DNA of 64,000 nt from Clostridiales bacterium (GCA_004557125.1 SFET01000004.1:62001-126000), one strand, 5' to 3'; counted from the first letter of the stretch, positions 54,924-64,000 are shown. A program made the numbers and translations. Notes: generated by a model not told the origin, from the letters alone.

Positions 54924-57900
54924 ATGAAGGAGACGTTGAACTGCCTGTTTGAGCCCCTGGAGCGCCTGGAGAGCTTCGGCACGCTGTGTGCGGCGGTGGG
55001 AGCGGGCAAGCTCTGTTCGGTGTACGGGCCGGATGACAGCCAGCGCGCGCACCTGTTGGCGGGCCTCTCCCGCAGGATGGGACGCAGGCTGATCGTGCTC
55101 GCGCCCAACGACATGCTCGCCATGCACATGACCGAGGATCTGAACGTGCTGCTGGAGGGCGGCGCGCGCATGTTGCCCGGCCGGGACATCTCCTTCGTCA
55201 AATCCTCCGCGGCCAGCCGGGACTTAGCCATGCGGCGCATCGACGTCATCGGCGCGTGCGTCACCGGAGCAGTGCAGGCGCTGGTGGTGCCGGTGGACGC
55301 GGCTCTGCATCGCATGCTGCCCCCGCAGCGCTCCCGGGATCATGTGATCAAGCTGGACGAGTCTGCGCGCATGGAGCCCAATGACCTGATGCAGCTGCTG
55401 ACCGACGCCGGCTACGAGCGCGTGCAGCTGGTGGAGGCCCGCGGCCAGTGCGCGCTGCGCGGCGGCATCCTGGACGTGTACCCCATCGGCGAACCCAACG
55501 CGCTGCGCATCGAGTTCTTCGACGACGAGATCGATTCCATCCGCAGCTTCGATGTGATGACCCAGCGCTCCGTGTCCCGCAGGGGATCGGTGCGCATCTA
55601 TCCGGCCAAGGAGTTCCTGCTCACCCGGGAGGAGGGCCAGAAGGCGGCACAGTTCCTGCGCTTCGAATTGAAGAAGCGGGATCAGAGCCAGGCTCAGCAG
55701 AGCCGCCAGAAGAAGCTGGAGACGGAGTTCGGACTTTCGCCCTTCGAGGAGTTTTTGAAGGCCTCGGAGGCGGGGGAGAAGGAGGAGGGCGGCGAGCAGG
55801 AGCGCGTCGCACTGGGCAGCAGCCGGGATCGCAGCTTTCTGCAGATCATCGACGCGCTGGAGACCGGCCGCAGCTTCGACGGTGCGGAGTCCATCCTGCC
55901 GGTGCTGCTCAACGCCGGGAGCACCATCTTCGACTATATGGAGGATGCGATCCTCGTGTTCGACCAGCCCGAACGCCTGCGCGAGCGCTGCGAGAACCGC
56001 TTTCTGGAGTTCAAGGAGCTGGTGGTGGCCGCACTGGAGCGCGGCGATGCGCTGCCGATCCAGTCGGAGCTGTTGATGGGCTACGACCAGCTGCTCTCCC
56101 GTGCGGACGGGCGCAGCGTGCTGATCACGAATCCCTTTTTGCGCACCGAGCGGGACTTCAGGCCCCAGACACTGATCCAGATCGAGAGCCGCAACGCCAC
56201 AGGCTACCAGGCGAACATCAGGGAGCTGGCGCTGGATCTGGAGAAGTGGAAAAAGGACGGCTGGCAGGTTGCACTGCTGGCGGGCGGCGTGGCCCGCAGC
56301 GAGCGCCTGCAACAGGCCCTGGAGAAGCAGGATTGCCCTGCGGAGTACGCCGCAGAGCTTCCGCAAACGCTGCCTACCGGCGAGGCGATGATCTTCCCGC
56401 TGGCGCTGAACCGTGGCTTCCTCTATCCGGAGATCAAGTTTGCGTTGGTGTCCGAGTCCGACATCTACGGCATGAACCGCCAGAAGAGCCGCGGCCGCGC
56501 GCGCTCGGGCGAGAAGATCGCCGCCTTCACCGATCTGAAGGTGGGCGACTACGTGGTGCACGAGAACCACGGCGTGGGCCAGTTCATGGGCGTGGTGCGC
56601 CTGGCCAGCGAGGGCACCTATCGCGACTTTCTGCACATCCGCTACCAGGGCACCGACAAGCTGTACGTGCCCACGGACCAGCTGGATCGGGTGCAGAAGT
56701 ACATCGGCTCTGAGGGCGAAGCGCCGAAGCTGAACCGTCTGTCCGGCGGCGAGTGGCAGCGGCAGAAGAGCAAGGTGCGCCAGTCCATCAAGGACATCGC
56801 GGGCGACCTGCTCAAGCTCTACGCCCAGCGTGAGGCCGTGCCGGGCTACGCCTTCGAGAAGGACACCCCCTGGCAGCGGGAGTTCGAGGACAACTTCCCC
56901 TACGAGGAGACGCCGGACCAGCTGGCCGCCATCGAGGACATCAAGCGCGACATGGAGAAGCCCAAGGTCATGGACCGCCTGCTGTGCGGCGACGTGGGCT
57001 ACGGCAAGACCGAGGTGGCCCTGCGCGCGATCTTCAAGGCCGTGATGAGCGGCAAGCAGGCGGCGATGCTCGCACCCACCACGATTCTGGTGCAGCAGCA
57101 TTACGCTACCATGCTGAACCGCTTTGCGGGCTTCCCGGTGAAGGTGGAGGTGCTCAGCCGCTTCAAGACCGCGGCGGAGCAGAAGCAGATCTTGAAGGAG
57201 CTGAAGGAGGGCTCGGTGGACGTGGTGGTGGGAACCCACCGGCTACTGGCCAAGGACGTGGAGTTCAAGGATCTGGGCCTGCTGGTGGTGGATGAGGAGC
57301 AGCGCTTCGGCGTGACCCACAAGGAGGCCATCAAGAAGCTGAAGCAGTCCATCGACGTGCTGACCCTCACCGCAACGCCGATTCCGCGCACGCTGCACAT
57401 GTCCATGGTGGGCATCCGGGACATGAGCCTGCTGCAATCCCCGCCGGAGGAGCGCTATCCGGTGCAGACCTACGTGGTGGAGTACTCCGACGGCCTGGTG
57501 CGCGACGCCATCCTGCGGGAGCTGAGTCGCGGCGGACAGGTCTACGTGCTCTACAACCGGGTGCAGACCATCGAGGTGATGTACGCCCGGCTGAAGCGGC
57601 TTGTGCCCGAGGCGCGCATCGCCGTGGGCCACGGTCAGATGCGGGAGCACGCGCTGGAGGACGTGATGCTGGACTTCTACGAGGGCAAATATGACGTCCT
57701 GCTGTGCAGCACCATCATCGAGGCCGGTCTGGACGTGCCCCGGGCGAACACGCTGATCGTCTGCGATGCGGATCGCTTCGGCCTGTCCCAGCTCTACCAG
57801 CTGCGCGGACGCGTGGGCCGCAGCAACCGCCTGGCCTACGCCTACCTCACCGTCAACCCCAACAAGGTGCTCACCGAGGCCGCCGACAAGCGCCTCAATG

Positions 57901-58562
57901 CCATCCGGGAGTTCACGGAGTTCGGCTCCGGCTTCCGCGTGGCCATGCGCGATCTGGAGATTCGCGGCGCGGGCAACCTGCTGGGCAGCGAGCAGAGCGG
58001 CTTCATGGCCTCGGTGGGCTACGACCTATACGTGAAGATGATCGAGGACACCGTGCGCGAGATGCGCGGCGACATCTCCATGGGCGACATCGAGACCCGC
58101 GTGGACGTGAAGATGGACGCCTATCTGCCCCAGGAGTACGTCTCCAGCGACCTGCTGCGGGTGGAGATGTACAAGAAGATCGCAACGATCCGCAATCAGG
58201 AGGATCGGGACGATCTGATCGAGGAACTGATCGACCGCTTCGGCGACCCGAACCGCCCCGTGATGAACCTGATCGAAATCGCCAGCTTGAAGGCGCTTTG
58301 CAGCCAGCTGGGCATCGACTATGTAACGGTGCGCAACGGCGATCTGCTGATGCGCTTCTCCATCGCGGCGGACGTCGATCTGGTGCGGGTGCTGAAGGCG
58401 ATTAAAAAGTACCCCGAGTGCCTGCGCATGCAGGGTGGAAATCCACCGACTTTGGTCTATTTCAAGGCGAATGCGTCGGCGGAGGAGCTGATGCGCGGTG
58501 CGGTGGGCGTGATGCAGCGCGCGGTGCAGGACTACCTGGCCGCGGCAGAGAGCGAGGACTGA
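54924..58562 (+). CDS. mfd: Transcription-repair coupling factor
   Basis: 1212 residues. N-terminal UvrB-like part (to about 330), RNA polymerase-interacting CarD-like domain ('LKVGDYVVHENHGVGQFMG', about residue 540), and RecG-like helicase domains with Walker A 'CGDVGYGKTE' (about 690), 'VDEEQRFG' DExH box (about 790) and 'LYQLRGRVGRS' (motif VI). It removes stalled RNA polymerase and recruits UvrABC. A charged insert near residues 255-300 ('KASEAGEKEEGGEQE') may be strain-specific. Starts behind CTGGAGGA. Confidence 0.95.
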   Translation: MKETLNCLFEPLERLESFGTLCAAVGAGKLCSVYGPDDSQRAHLLAGLSRRMGRRLIVLAPNDMLAMHMTEDLNVLLEGGARMLPGRDISFVKSSAASRDLAMRRIDVIGACVTGAVQALVVPVDAALHRMLPPQRSRDHVIKLDESARMEPNDLMQLLTDAGYERVQLVEARGQCALRGGILDVYPIGEPNALRIEFFDDEIDSIRSFDVMTQRSVSRRGSVRIYPAKEFLLTREEGQKAAQFLRFELKKRDQSQAQQSRQKKLETEFGLSPFEEFLKASEAGEKEEGGEQERVALGSSRDRSFLQIIDALETGRSFDGAESILPVLLNAGSTIFDYMEDAILVFDQPERLRERCENRFLEFKELVVAALERGDALPIQSELLMGYDQLLSRADGRSVLITNPFLRTERDFRPQTLIQIESRNATGYQANIRELALDLEKWKKDGWQVALLAGGVARSERLQQALEKQDCPAEYAAELPQTLPTGEAMIFPLALNRGFLYPEIKFALVSESDIYGMNRQKSRGRARSGEKIAAFTDLKVGDYVVHENHGVGQFMGVVRLASEGTYRDFLHIRYQGTDKLYVPTDQLDRVQKYIGSEGEAPKLNRLSGGEWQRQKSKVRQSIKDIAGDLLKLYAQREAVPGYAFEKDTPWQREFEDNFPYEETPDQLAAIEDIKRDMEKPKVMDRLLCGDVGYGKTEVALRAIFKAVMSGKQAAMLAPTTILVQQHYATMLNRFAGFPVKVEVLSRFKTAAEQKQILKELKEGSVDVVVGTHRLLAKDVEFKDLGLLVVDEEQRFGVTHKEAIKKLKQSIDVLTLTATPIPRTLHMSMVGIRDMSLLQSPPEERYPVQTYVVEYSDGLVRDAILRELSRGGQVYVLYNRVQTIEVMYARLKRLVPEARIAVGHGQMREHALEDVMLDFYEGKYDVLLCSTIIEAGLDVPRANTLIVCDADRFGLSQLYQLRGRVGRSNRLAYAYLTVNPNKVLTEAADKRLNAIREFTEFGSGFRVAMRDLEIRGAGNLLGSEQSGFMASVGYDLYVKMIEDTVREMRGDISMGDIETRVDVKMDAYLPQEYVSSDLLRVEMYKKIATIRNQEDRDDLIEELIDRFGDPNRPVMNLIEIASLKALCSQLGIDYVTVRNGDLLMRFSIAADVDLVRVLKAIKKYPECLRMQGGNPPTLVYFKANASAEELMRGAVGVMQRAVQDYLAAAESED

Positions 58563-58563
58563 G

Positions 58564-60585
58564 ATGGCAAAGGGATTTCTGCCGGTGACGGCTGCGGAGA
58601 TGCGCGAACTGGGCTGGGATCAGCCGGACTTTGTGTACGTAACGGGCGACGCCTACGTGGATCACCCGTCCTTCGGCCTGGCAATCATCTCCCGGGTGCT
58701 GGAGAGAGCGGGCTACCGCGTGGCCATGCTGCCCCAGCCGGACTGGCACTCCTGCGAGGATTTCAAGCGCTTCGGACGGCCCAGGCTGGGCTTTCTGGTC
58801 ACGGCGGGCGTGATCGACTCCATGGTGAACCACTACACCGCCGCCAAAAAGCCCCGCAGCGAGGACGTGTACTCCCCCGGAGGCCGCGCGGGCTGCCGGC
58901 CTGACCGGGCGACCGCGGTCTATTCCAATCGGATTCGGGAGGCCTACGGTTCCGTTCCCATCGCCATCGGCGGCGTGGAGGCGTCGCTCAGGCGCTTCGC
59001 CCACTACGATTACTGGGACGACCGGGTGCGCAATTCCATGCTGGTGGACAGCTGCGCGGACGTGCTGATGTTCGGCATGGGGGAGCGCAGCATCCTGCGC
59101 GTGGCAGAATTTATCGACTCCGGTCGGGATTTTGCTGAAATGCGCATTCCCGGCACCTGCGTCATGGCGAAGGAGCTGCCTGAGGGCTTTCTGGAGATCG
59201 CCTCTCAGGAGGAGGTCGTCAAGGACAAGCGCGCCTACGCCGAGGCCTTCAAGCAGCAGTACGACCAGCAGGATCCGGTGCGGGGCAAGCCCCTCGCCCA
59301 GAAGCATGGGCGGCGGTATCTTTTGCAAAACAAGCCGGATCTGCCGCTGACCCGCGACGAGCTGGACGCGGTCTACGCCCTGCCCTACAGGCGGGCCTGG
59401 CATCCCATGTATGATAAAATGGGCGGCGTGCCTGCGATTCAGGAGGTGCAGTTCTCCATCGCACAGGTGCGCGGCTGCTTCGGTGCGTGCAACTTCTGCG
59501 CACTGACCTTCCACCAGGGCCGCATCGTCACCTCGCGCAGCAAGGAGTCCATCCTGGCGGAGGGGCGGCTCCTGACCAGGCTGCCCGGCTTCAAGGGCTA
59601 CATTCACGATGTTGGCGGCCCCACTGCCAACTTCCGGGAGCCCGCCTGCGCAAAGCAGCTCAGGTGCGGCGCGTGCAGGGATCGCCAGTGCCTGTTCCCG
59701 GAGCCGTGCAAGAATATGAAGGCGGATCACCGGGAGTACATCGACATCCTGCGCAGCCTGCGCCAGCTTCCGGGCGTGAAGAAGGTGTTCGTGCGCTCGG
59801 GCATCCGCTACGATTACGTGCTGAAGGACAATAAGTCCGGCTTCCTGAACGAGCTGGTGAAGCACCATATCTCCGGTCAATTGAAGGTCGCGCCGGAGCA
59901 CGTCAGCCCCCGGGTGCTGGAGTACATGGGCAAGCCGGAACCCTCGGTGTTCGAGGACTTCGTGCACCGCTACAGGCAGGCCAACGAGAACGCCCACATG
60001 GACCAGTATCTGGTGCCCTACCTGATGTCCAGCCACCCCGGCAGCACCCTGGACGACGCCATCCTGCTGGCCTGCTATCTGAAGAAGAGCGGCCTGCGCC
60101 CCGAGCAGGTGCAGGACTTCTATCCCACGCCCGGCACCATGTCCACGGCCATGTTCCACACCGGCCTCGATCCGCGCACGATGCAGCGCGTGTACGTGCC
60201 GAAGGATCCCCACGAGAAGGCCATGCAGCGCGCGCTGATGCAGTACTTCAATCCCGCCAACCACAAGCTGGTGCTGGAGGCGCTGAAAAAGGCCGGGCGG
60301 GAGGATCTGATCGGCTGGAACGGCTCCTGTCTGGTTCCGCCCTACCTGCGGGAGAAAAAAACCGATAAAAAGACCGAGGTCGGTATCAAACGCAGCACAG
60401 ACAGGGGCGCAAAAGGGAAAACAGCGCAGAAGGGCGGTGCGGTTGCGAAGCACAGCGCGCCCGACCGCCGCGAAAACCGGCCGCCGAAGCATGGAAGCGG
60501 CGCTCAAGCACGGCAAAATTCGACCAGAGTTGGCAAAAATCCGACCAAAGTTGGTTCAAAACCGTCCAGGTTCGGGAAAAAGTGA
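58564..60585 (+). CDS. YgiQ-family radical SAM protein
   Basis: 673 residues. The radical SAM cluster is 'CFGACNFC' (C-x3-C-x2-C, about residue 305). 'GDAYVDHPSFG' at the start and 'VGGPTANFREPAC' and 'VAPEHVSPRVL' later are typical of YgiQ. Its reaction is unknown. Four further Cys near 'CAKQLRCGACRDRQCLFPEPC' could bind a second iron-sulfur cluster. The last 70 residues are a very basic, low-complexity tail with repeats such as 'TRVGKNPTKVGSKPSRFGKK'. ATG comes 1 nt after the mfd stop, so translation is coupled. Confidence 0.88.
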   Translation: MAKGFLPVTAAEMRELGWDQPDFVYVTGDAYVDHPSFGLAIISRVLERAGYRVAMLPQPDWHSCEDFKRFGRPRLGFLVTAGVIDSMVNHYTAAKKPRSEDVYSPGGRAGCRPDRATAVYSNRIREAYGSVPIAIGGVEASLRRFAHYDYWDDRVRNSMLVDSCADVLMFGMGERSILRVAEFIDSGRDFAEMRIPGTCVMAKELPEGFLEIASQEEVVKDKRAYAEAFKQQYDQQDPVRGKPLAQKHGRRYLLQNKPDLPLTRDELDAVYALPYRRAWHPMYDKMGGVPAIQEVQFSIAQVRGCFGACNFCALTFHQGRIVTSRSKESILAEGRLLTRLPGFKGYIHDVGGPTANFREPACAKQLRCGACRDRQCLFPEPCKNMKADHREYIDILRSLRQLPGVKKVFVRSGIRYDYVLKDNKSGFLNELVKHHISGQLKVAPEHVSPRVLEYMGKPEPSVFEDFVHRYRQANENAHMDQYLVPYLMSSHPGSTLDDAILLACYLKKSGLRPEQVQDFYPTPGTMSTAMFHTGLDPRTMQRVYVPKDPHEKAMQRALMQYFNPANHKLVLEALKKAGREDLIGWNGSCLVPPYLREKKTDKKTEVGIKRSTDRGAKGKTAQKGGAVAKHSAPDRRENRPPKHGSGAQARQNSTRVGKNPTKVGSKPSRFGKK

Positions 60586-60614
60586 TTGACAGACTCTGGT
60601 TTGTTTGTTACAAT
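60586..60614 (+). promoter_or_regulatory. Promoter of TetR-amidase unit
   Basis: TTGACA (60586-60591, directly after the YgiQ stop), 17 nt spacer, TACAAT (60609-60614). Confidence 0.8.
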
Positions 60615-60651
60615 GTTGTCATAATTCGAAGTTGAGGAGGCGGTTTTTGAG

Positions 60652-61359
60652 ATGAAGAAGGGCGAACTGCGGAAGGATTCCATCCTGAAAACGGCCGAGA
60701 AGCTGTTCTTTGAAAGGGGCTTTGACGAGACCTCCATCCAGGACATACTGGATGCATTGTCCATCTCCAAGGGCGGCTTCTACCATTACTTCGAATCGAA
60801 GATTGCGCTGCTGGAGGAGATCTGCCGCCAGCGGTGCGCGGTGGAGCTGGAGCGCATCCGTTCCGAGCTGCATTCGGGGCGCTTCAACCCGGTGCAGAAG
60901 CTGAATCTGCTGCTGGGGGCGCTGCACCTGTACAATCGGGAGCCGCCGGAGTTTACGGCGCTGGTGCTGAAGATCAGCTACATCGACGGCGACGTGCACT
61001 TCCGGGAGCAGACCCGCAGCTATATGCTGGAGAATCTGCGGCCGATGGTGGATGACGCCATTCGCGAGGGCATGGCCGACGGCAGTTTCTTCACGCGCAG
61101 CCCGGGACAGATCGGCCGCATCGTGCTGATGCTGGGCTACGACGTCAACGACGAGGCGAGCCGCATCCTGGCGGAGAATCCGGAGAATCCGGACTGTGCG
61201 ATCGAGATCATCGACCTGCTCAGCGCCTACCGCGACAGCGTGGAAAACCTGCTGGGCGCGAGCTTTGGCAGCATTTCCCTCTTTGATGTGGAACATTTGA
61301 TGAATGCTTTCCGTCAAACGGTGGCACAATTGAAGATATTGGAGGATAAGGGAAGATGA
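60652..61359 (+). CDS. TetR-family transcriptional regulator
   Basis: 235 residues. Residues 8-55 are the TetR helix-turn-helix ('ILKTAEKLFFERGFDETSIQDILDALSISKGGFYHYF'-type pattern in place); the C-terminal ligand domain is not similar to a class I know. AGGAGG lies 11 nt before ATG 60652. It overlaps the amidase gene by 4 nt, so it may regulate that gene or just share its mRNA. It probably controls its own promoter. Confidence 0.85.
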   Translation: MKKGELRKDSILKTAEKLFFERGFDETSIQDILDALSISKGGFYHYFESKIALLEEICRQRCAVELERIRSELHSGRFNPVQKLNLLLGALHLYNREPPEFTALVLKISYIDGDVHFREQTRSYMLENLRPMVDDAIREGMADGSFFTRSPGQIGRIVLMLGYDVNDEASRILAENPENPDCAIEIIDLLSAYRDSVENLLGASFGSISLFDVEHLMNAFRQTVAQLKILEDKGR

Positions 61360-62198
61360 TTCGCAGAGCATTTGTCTGCCTGCTGGCAGTTGCGATGGCG
61401 ATCGGCTGCGCAGCAGCTGAGGTAATCGAGATTCAGGGTACCGTAGCGGTGGAGAACGTGACGCTAGCGCCGGATGCGGTGGCGCAGGACGTCACAATCG
61501 AGCCTACAGCCACTTCGATGGCGACGCCCCAGCCCACCGCCGAGCCTACGGCGACGCCGGAGCCGACCGAAGCGCCCCGCCTCTACGGCCTGCGCATCGG
61601 CATCGATCCCGGCCATCAGGCCCAGGCCAACTACGACAAGGAACCCATCGCTCCGGGCAGCTCCGAGACGAAGGCGAAGGTCGCCTCCGGCACCTCCGGC
61701 GTGCGCACCGGCATTTCGGAGTACGTGACCGATCTGGAAATCGCCCTGAAGCTGCGCGACGCGCTGGAAGCCGAGGGCTGCACCGTCTATATGACCCGCG
61801 AAGTCAATGAGATCGACATCTCCAACCTCGAGCGCGCGGAGATGATGAACGAACTGGGCGTGGATCTGGTGCTGCGCATCCACTGCGACGGCGCCACGGA
61901 CAAGAGCGCCAACGGCATCGGCATGTTTGTGCGCCAGACCGGCGAGAAGCAGGCGGAGAGCGAGGCTGCGGCGAAGGTGCTGCTGGAGGCCATGAGCGAG
62001 GCCACCGGCGCGAAGGCCCGGGGCGTGTTCCTGCGCGACACCTATACCATGAACAACTGGTCCGTCGTGCCCTGCATCCTGGTGGAGTGCGGCTTCATGA
62101 CCAATCCCGACGAGGACGAGAAGCTGAACGATCCGGCGTATCAGGAGCTGCTTGCCCAGGGCATGGTGGAGGGCATCGCCCGCTACTTCGAGCGCTGA
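61356..62198 (+). CDS. N-acetylmuramoyl-L-alanine amidase (Amidase_3)
   Basis: 280 residues. Signal peptide (residues 1-21; Cys18 could also allow lipid attachment), a Thr/Pro-rich linker (about 50-75), then the zinc amidase: His87 in 'IDPGHQ', Glu122, His176 in 'RIHCDGA' and catalytic Glu244 in 'VECGFMTN'. All four key residues are kept. It cuts the bond between muramic acid and the stem peptide in the cell wall. ATGA overlap with the TetR gene. Confidence 0.88.
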   Translation: MIRRAFVCLLAVAMAIGCAAAEVIEIQGTVAVENVTLAPDAVAQDVTIEPTATSMATPQPTAEPTATPEPTEAPRLYGLRIGIDPGHQAQANYDKEPIAPGSSETKAKVASGTSGVRTGISEYVTDLEIALKLRDALEAEGCTVYMTREVNEIDISNLERAEMMNELGVDLVLRIHCDGATDKSANGIGMFVRQTGEKQAESEAAAKVLLEAMSEATGAKARGVFLRDTYTMNNWSVVPCILVECGFMTNPDEDEKLNDPAYQELLAQGMVEGIARYFER

Positions 62199-62266
62199 AA
62201 CGCGCAGAAGAACGGGATCATTCGTGTTATTTTTTCATGTTTCCCCCGGAATGTCGCCATAATTGG

Positions 62267-62295
62267 TTGACAAGCCGGGGAAAAACATGTATAAT
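62267..62295 (+). promoter_or_regulatory. Promoter of rplU-prp-rpmA
   Basis: TTGACA (62267-62272), 17 nt spacer, TATAAT (62290-62295), a consensus promoter. Confidence 0.85.
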
Positions 62296-62299
62296 AACT

Positions 62300-62370
62300 T
62301 GGTAAGCCGCTCGAAGTCGGCTTGAAACGCATGCAAATGCTGCCAAACTTCGGCGAGATTTTTAGTATAG
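62300..62370 (+). ncRNA. Probable L21 leader RNA
   Basis: The rplU leader contains AAGCCG-CTCGAAGT-CGGCTT (62303-62322) and a second weaker fold ending near 62360. Structured L21 leaders are known in Firmicutes and regulate ribosomal protein L21/L27. The match is by position and folding, not by a firm consensus. Confidence 0.45.
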
Positions 62371-62382
62371 GAGGTGCAACGC

Positions 62383-62694
62383 GTGTACGCAGTCATTCAG
62401 ACCGGTGGCAAGCAGTACCGTGTTCAGCAGGGCGACGTTATTTTCGTAGAGAAGATCAACGCGCAGGCAGACGAAGCGGTTACTTTCGATGAGGTTCTGC
62501 TCGTCGGCAACGATGGCGAGACCAAGATCGGTACCCCCGTGGTCGAGGGTGCAAAGGTCGAGGGCAAGGTTCTGGCGCAGGTCAAGTCCAAGAAGATCGT
62601 CGTCTATAAGTACAAGGCCAAGAAGAACGAGCGCAAAAAGCAGGGCCATCGTCAGCCCTACACCAAGGTTGAAATCACCGCTATCAACGGCTGA
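62383..62694 (+). CDS. rplU: 50S ribosomal protein L21
   Basis: 103 residues starting at GTG 62383, giving [14 protein letters not shown], the canonical L21 start; AGGAGG lies 8 nt upstream. A GTG at 62374 inside that ribosome site is rejected. C-terminal '[19 protein letters not shown]' is standard. It binds 23S rRNA. Confidence 0.96.
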   Translation: MYAVIQTGGKQYRVQQGDVIFVEKINAQADEAVTFDEVLLVGNDGETKIGTPVVEGAKVEGKVLAQVKSKKIVVYKYKAKKNERKKQGHRQPYTKVEITAING

Positions 62695-63047
62695 TGAAAT
62701 CCCTGGGTACGACCGTTACCTTCTGGAAGCGGTCCGACGGCGCTCTGATCGGATATACGGCCAACGGACATTCGGGTTACGCTGAAGCCGGTGCGGACAT
62801 CGTCTGTGCGGCGATTTCGGCCCTGACCCAGACCACGCTGAACGGACTGAAACATGTCCTGAAGGCGCCGGTGATGTTCGACCAGGACGATAATGGAGCG
62901 TTCATTGAAGCAATTTTGACGCCCGAGGCCAGCGAGGATCAGATCCGGCAGGCACAGCTTCTGCTGGTGACGCTCCTGGAGGGGCTTCAGGCAATCCAGA
63001 GGGAATACCCTCGCAATCTTCGGATGATCTTCAAGGAACGGAGGTAA
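62694..63047 (+). CDS. prp: Ribosomal-processing cysteine protease Prp
   Basis: 117 residues. Catalytic His26 ('[10 protein letters not shown]') and Cys38 ('DIVCAAIS') are in place. Prp removes the N-terminal extension of L27 in Firmicutes and relatives. It lies between rplU and rpmA, with a 1 nt overlap to rplU. The matching L27 extension is present downstream. Confidence 0.92.
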   Translation: MKSLGTTVTFWKRSDGALIGYTANGHSGYAEAGADIVCAAISALTQTTLNGLKHVLKAPVMFDQDDNGAFIEAILTPEASEDQIRQAQLLLVTLLEGLQAIQREYPRNLRMIFKERR

Positions 63048-63052
63048 AGCAA

Positions 63053-63349
63053 ATGTTCAAGATGAATCTGCAGCTCTTCGCTCATAAGAAGGGAATGGGT
63101 TCCTCCCGCAACGGCCGCGACAGCCATGCGCAGCGCCTGGGCACCAAGCGCAGCGACGGCCAGTTCGTGCTCGCGGGAAACATTCTCGTTCGCCAGCGCG
63201 GAACGAAAATTCATCCCGGCCACAATGTCGGCATCGGTGATGATGATACCCTCTACGCAAAGATTGACGGCATCGTTAAGTTCGAGCGCAAGGACAAGAA
63301 GCGCAAGCAGGTCAGCATCTATCCCAAGACGGAAGCTGCTGCCGAATAA
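63053..63349 (+). CDS. rpmA: 50S ribosomal protein L27 with cleavable extension
   Basis: 98 residues. The N-terminus is MFKMNLQLF followed by AHKKGMGSS, so Prp should cut after Phe9 to expose the mature Ala-His-Lys start that reaches the peptidyl-transferase centre. ATG 63053 follows CGGAGG. It closes the rplU-prp-rpmA operon. Confidence 0.96.
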   Translation: MFKMNLQLFAHKKGMGSSRNGRDSHAQRLGTKRSDGQFVLAGNILVRQRGTKIHPGHNVGIGDDDTLYAKIDGIVKFERKDKKRKQVSIYPKTEAAAE

Positions 63350-63362
63350 TGTGCAAAAAGAG

Positions 63363-63391
63363 AGCGTCGGAGTTTTCTCCGGCGCTTTTTC
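63363..63391. terminator. Terminator after rpmA
   Basis: AGCGTCGGAG (63363-63372) pairs with CTCCGGCGCT (63377-63386), one G-U pair, TTTT loop and T-run. Faces the convergent TetR-like gene. Confidence 0.85.
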
Positions 63392-63421
63392 ATACTTGGA
63401 GCCGTGGCAGCAGGGCGCGCG

Positions 63422-63973
63422 TCATTCGCTGCGCACCGCCGGACTCGCCCAGTAGCGGCTCAGCATTTCCGCCATCTCCTCGGGCGACTCCTGTGCGCCG
63501 CGCTTGGACCAGGCGATGTACACGCTGAACAGCGCGCCGGAAAAGGCGCGCAGCGCGTAGAACTCCGCCGGATCGTCCGGATCGGTCCGCCAGCGGGAGA
63601 GCACGTAATCCTCCAGCGCGCTCAGGAACATGCCGGACAGGCCGCTCTCAAACAGGCAGTCCAGGAACCGCCGGTGATCGTTGAAGTAGCGGAAGCAGTG
63701 CATCATGTGGGCAAAGTCGTAGTGACGCTCGCCCTGCATCAGTTGAAGGGATTCCTCGTGGTATTCCTCCAGAATGTCCTGCAGGTGGCGGGCAAAGATG
63801 TCCTCCTTGCTGCTGTAATTGCGGTAGTAGGTCATGCGCGAAACGCCGGCCTTCTCCGTCAGCTCTGACACGGTGATGGCGGAGAGGGGACGCTTCTCCA
63901 GCAGCTGCATCAGGGCCGTGAGCATGCACTCCCGTGCCAGGCGGTTGCTGGCGCATCCCTGCTCCTTCTTCAT
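63422..63973 (-). CDS. TetR/AcrR-family regulator
   Basis: 183 residues from ATG 63973 (CGGAGG upstream on the minus strand; an ATG at 63997 precedes that site). The N-terminal helix-turn-helix reads 'ITVSELTEKAGVSRMTYYRNYSSKEDIF'. The C-terminal part resembles the TetR_C_8/DhaS-like group, in which some members lack a classic ligand pocket. The upstream promoter and any target gene lie beyond the window edge. Confidence 0.8.
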   Translation of the reverse strand: MKKEQGCASNRLARECMLTALMQLLEKRPLSAITVSELTEKAGVSRMTYYRNYSSKEDIFARHLQDILEEYHEESLQLMQGERHYDFAHMMHCFRYFNDHRRFLDCLFESGLSGMFLSALEDYVLSRWRTDPDDPAEFYALRAFSGALFSVYIAWSKRGAQESPEEMAEMLSRYWASPAVRSE

Positions 63974-64000
63974 GAACAAAACCTCCGTTTTTGTCACAAC

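Overview
The window looks like chromosomal DNA of an anaerobic, high-GC member of the Clostridia. The signs are strong AGGAGG-type ribosome binding sites, frequent ATGA/GTGA operon overlaps, an rpmA N-terminal extension with its Prp protease, corrinoid/Wood-Ljungdahl genes, and 'LALLMALAL..AEG' type signal peptides. A Christensenellales-like gut or digester organism is my guess from style only. There is no phage, transposase, CRISPR array, rRNA or tRNA that I can support. Gene density is high and most operons have readable promoters (TTGACA-like, 17 nt, TATAAT) and stem-loop terminators.

Layout. 1-2.8 kb: envelope genes (DUF1700, DUF4097, a lipoprotein). 2.9-4.5 kb: a metal module (CsoR/InrS-like repressor, a very His-rich protein, CooT). 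4.6-9.7 kb: methyl branch of the Wood-Ljungdahl pathway (metF, cooC, acsD, acsC, acsE). CODH and ACS catalytic subunits are not in the window. 10-14.7 kb: a RbsABC/Lsr-type sugar ABC importer with a lone upstream binding protein. 14.8-19.8 kb: hydrolase, small protein, Mn(II) riboswitch plus mntP, a MATE transporter fused to a cytidylate-kinase-like domain, an S51 peptidase. 19.9-21.5 kb: tandem glycine riboswitch and glyA. 21.7-27 kb: small metabolic and transport genes. 27.1-35.2 kb: peptide ABC importer (oppA divergent from oppBCDF) followed by alanine racemase and an M20 amidohydrolase. 35.3-41 kb: a cobalamin riboswitch reading leftward into a C39-like peptidase gene, and a rightward cobalamin nucleotide-loop assembly operon (TIM-barrel protein, cobT, cobU, cobS, cobU-like, cobC, flavin-binding protein). 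41.2-42.5 kb: a ROK regulator. 42.5-48.7 kb, minus strand: argF-carA-carB, where carB is fused in frame to dapF. 48.9-49.7 kb: an orphan amino-acid binding protein. 49.9-53.2 kb: phosphatidylethanolamine operon (PAP2, flippase-like, pssA, psd). 53.4-61 kb: secreted protein, pth, mfd, YgiQ radical SAM, TetR, amidase. 62.3-63.4 kb: rplU-prp-rpmA. 63.4-64 kb: TetR-like regulator.

How the parts join. Nickel handling (CooT, His-rich protein, CooC) sits directly before corrinoid methyl-transfer genes, and a cobalamin assembly operon and B12 riboswitch lie further on, so metal and corrinoid supply for C1 metabolism is a theme. glyA under a glycine riboswitch also feeds the folate C1 pool. The items I consider least ordinary are the CarB-DapF fusion (with an apparent change at one catalytic cysteine of DapF), the MATE-kinase-like fusion, the B12 riboswitch that points away from the cob operon towards a C39-like gene, and the His-tail motif shared by a metal sensor and its neighbour.
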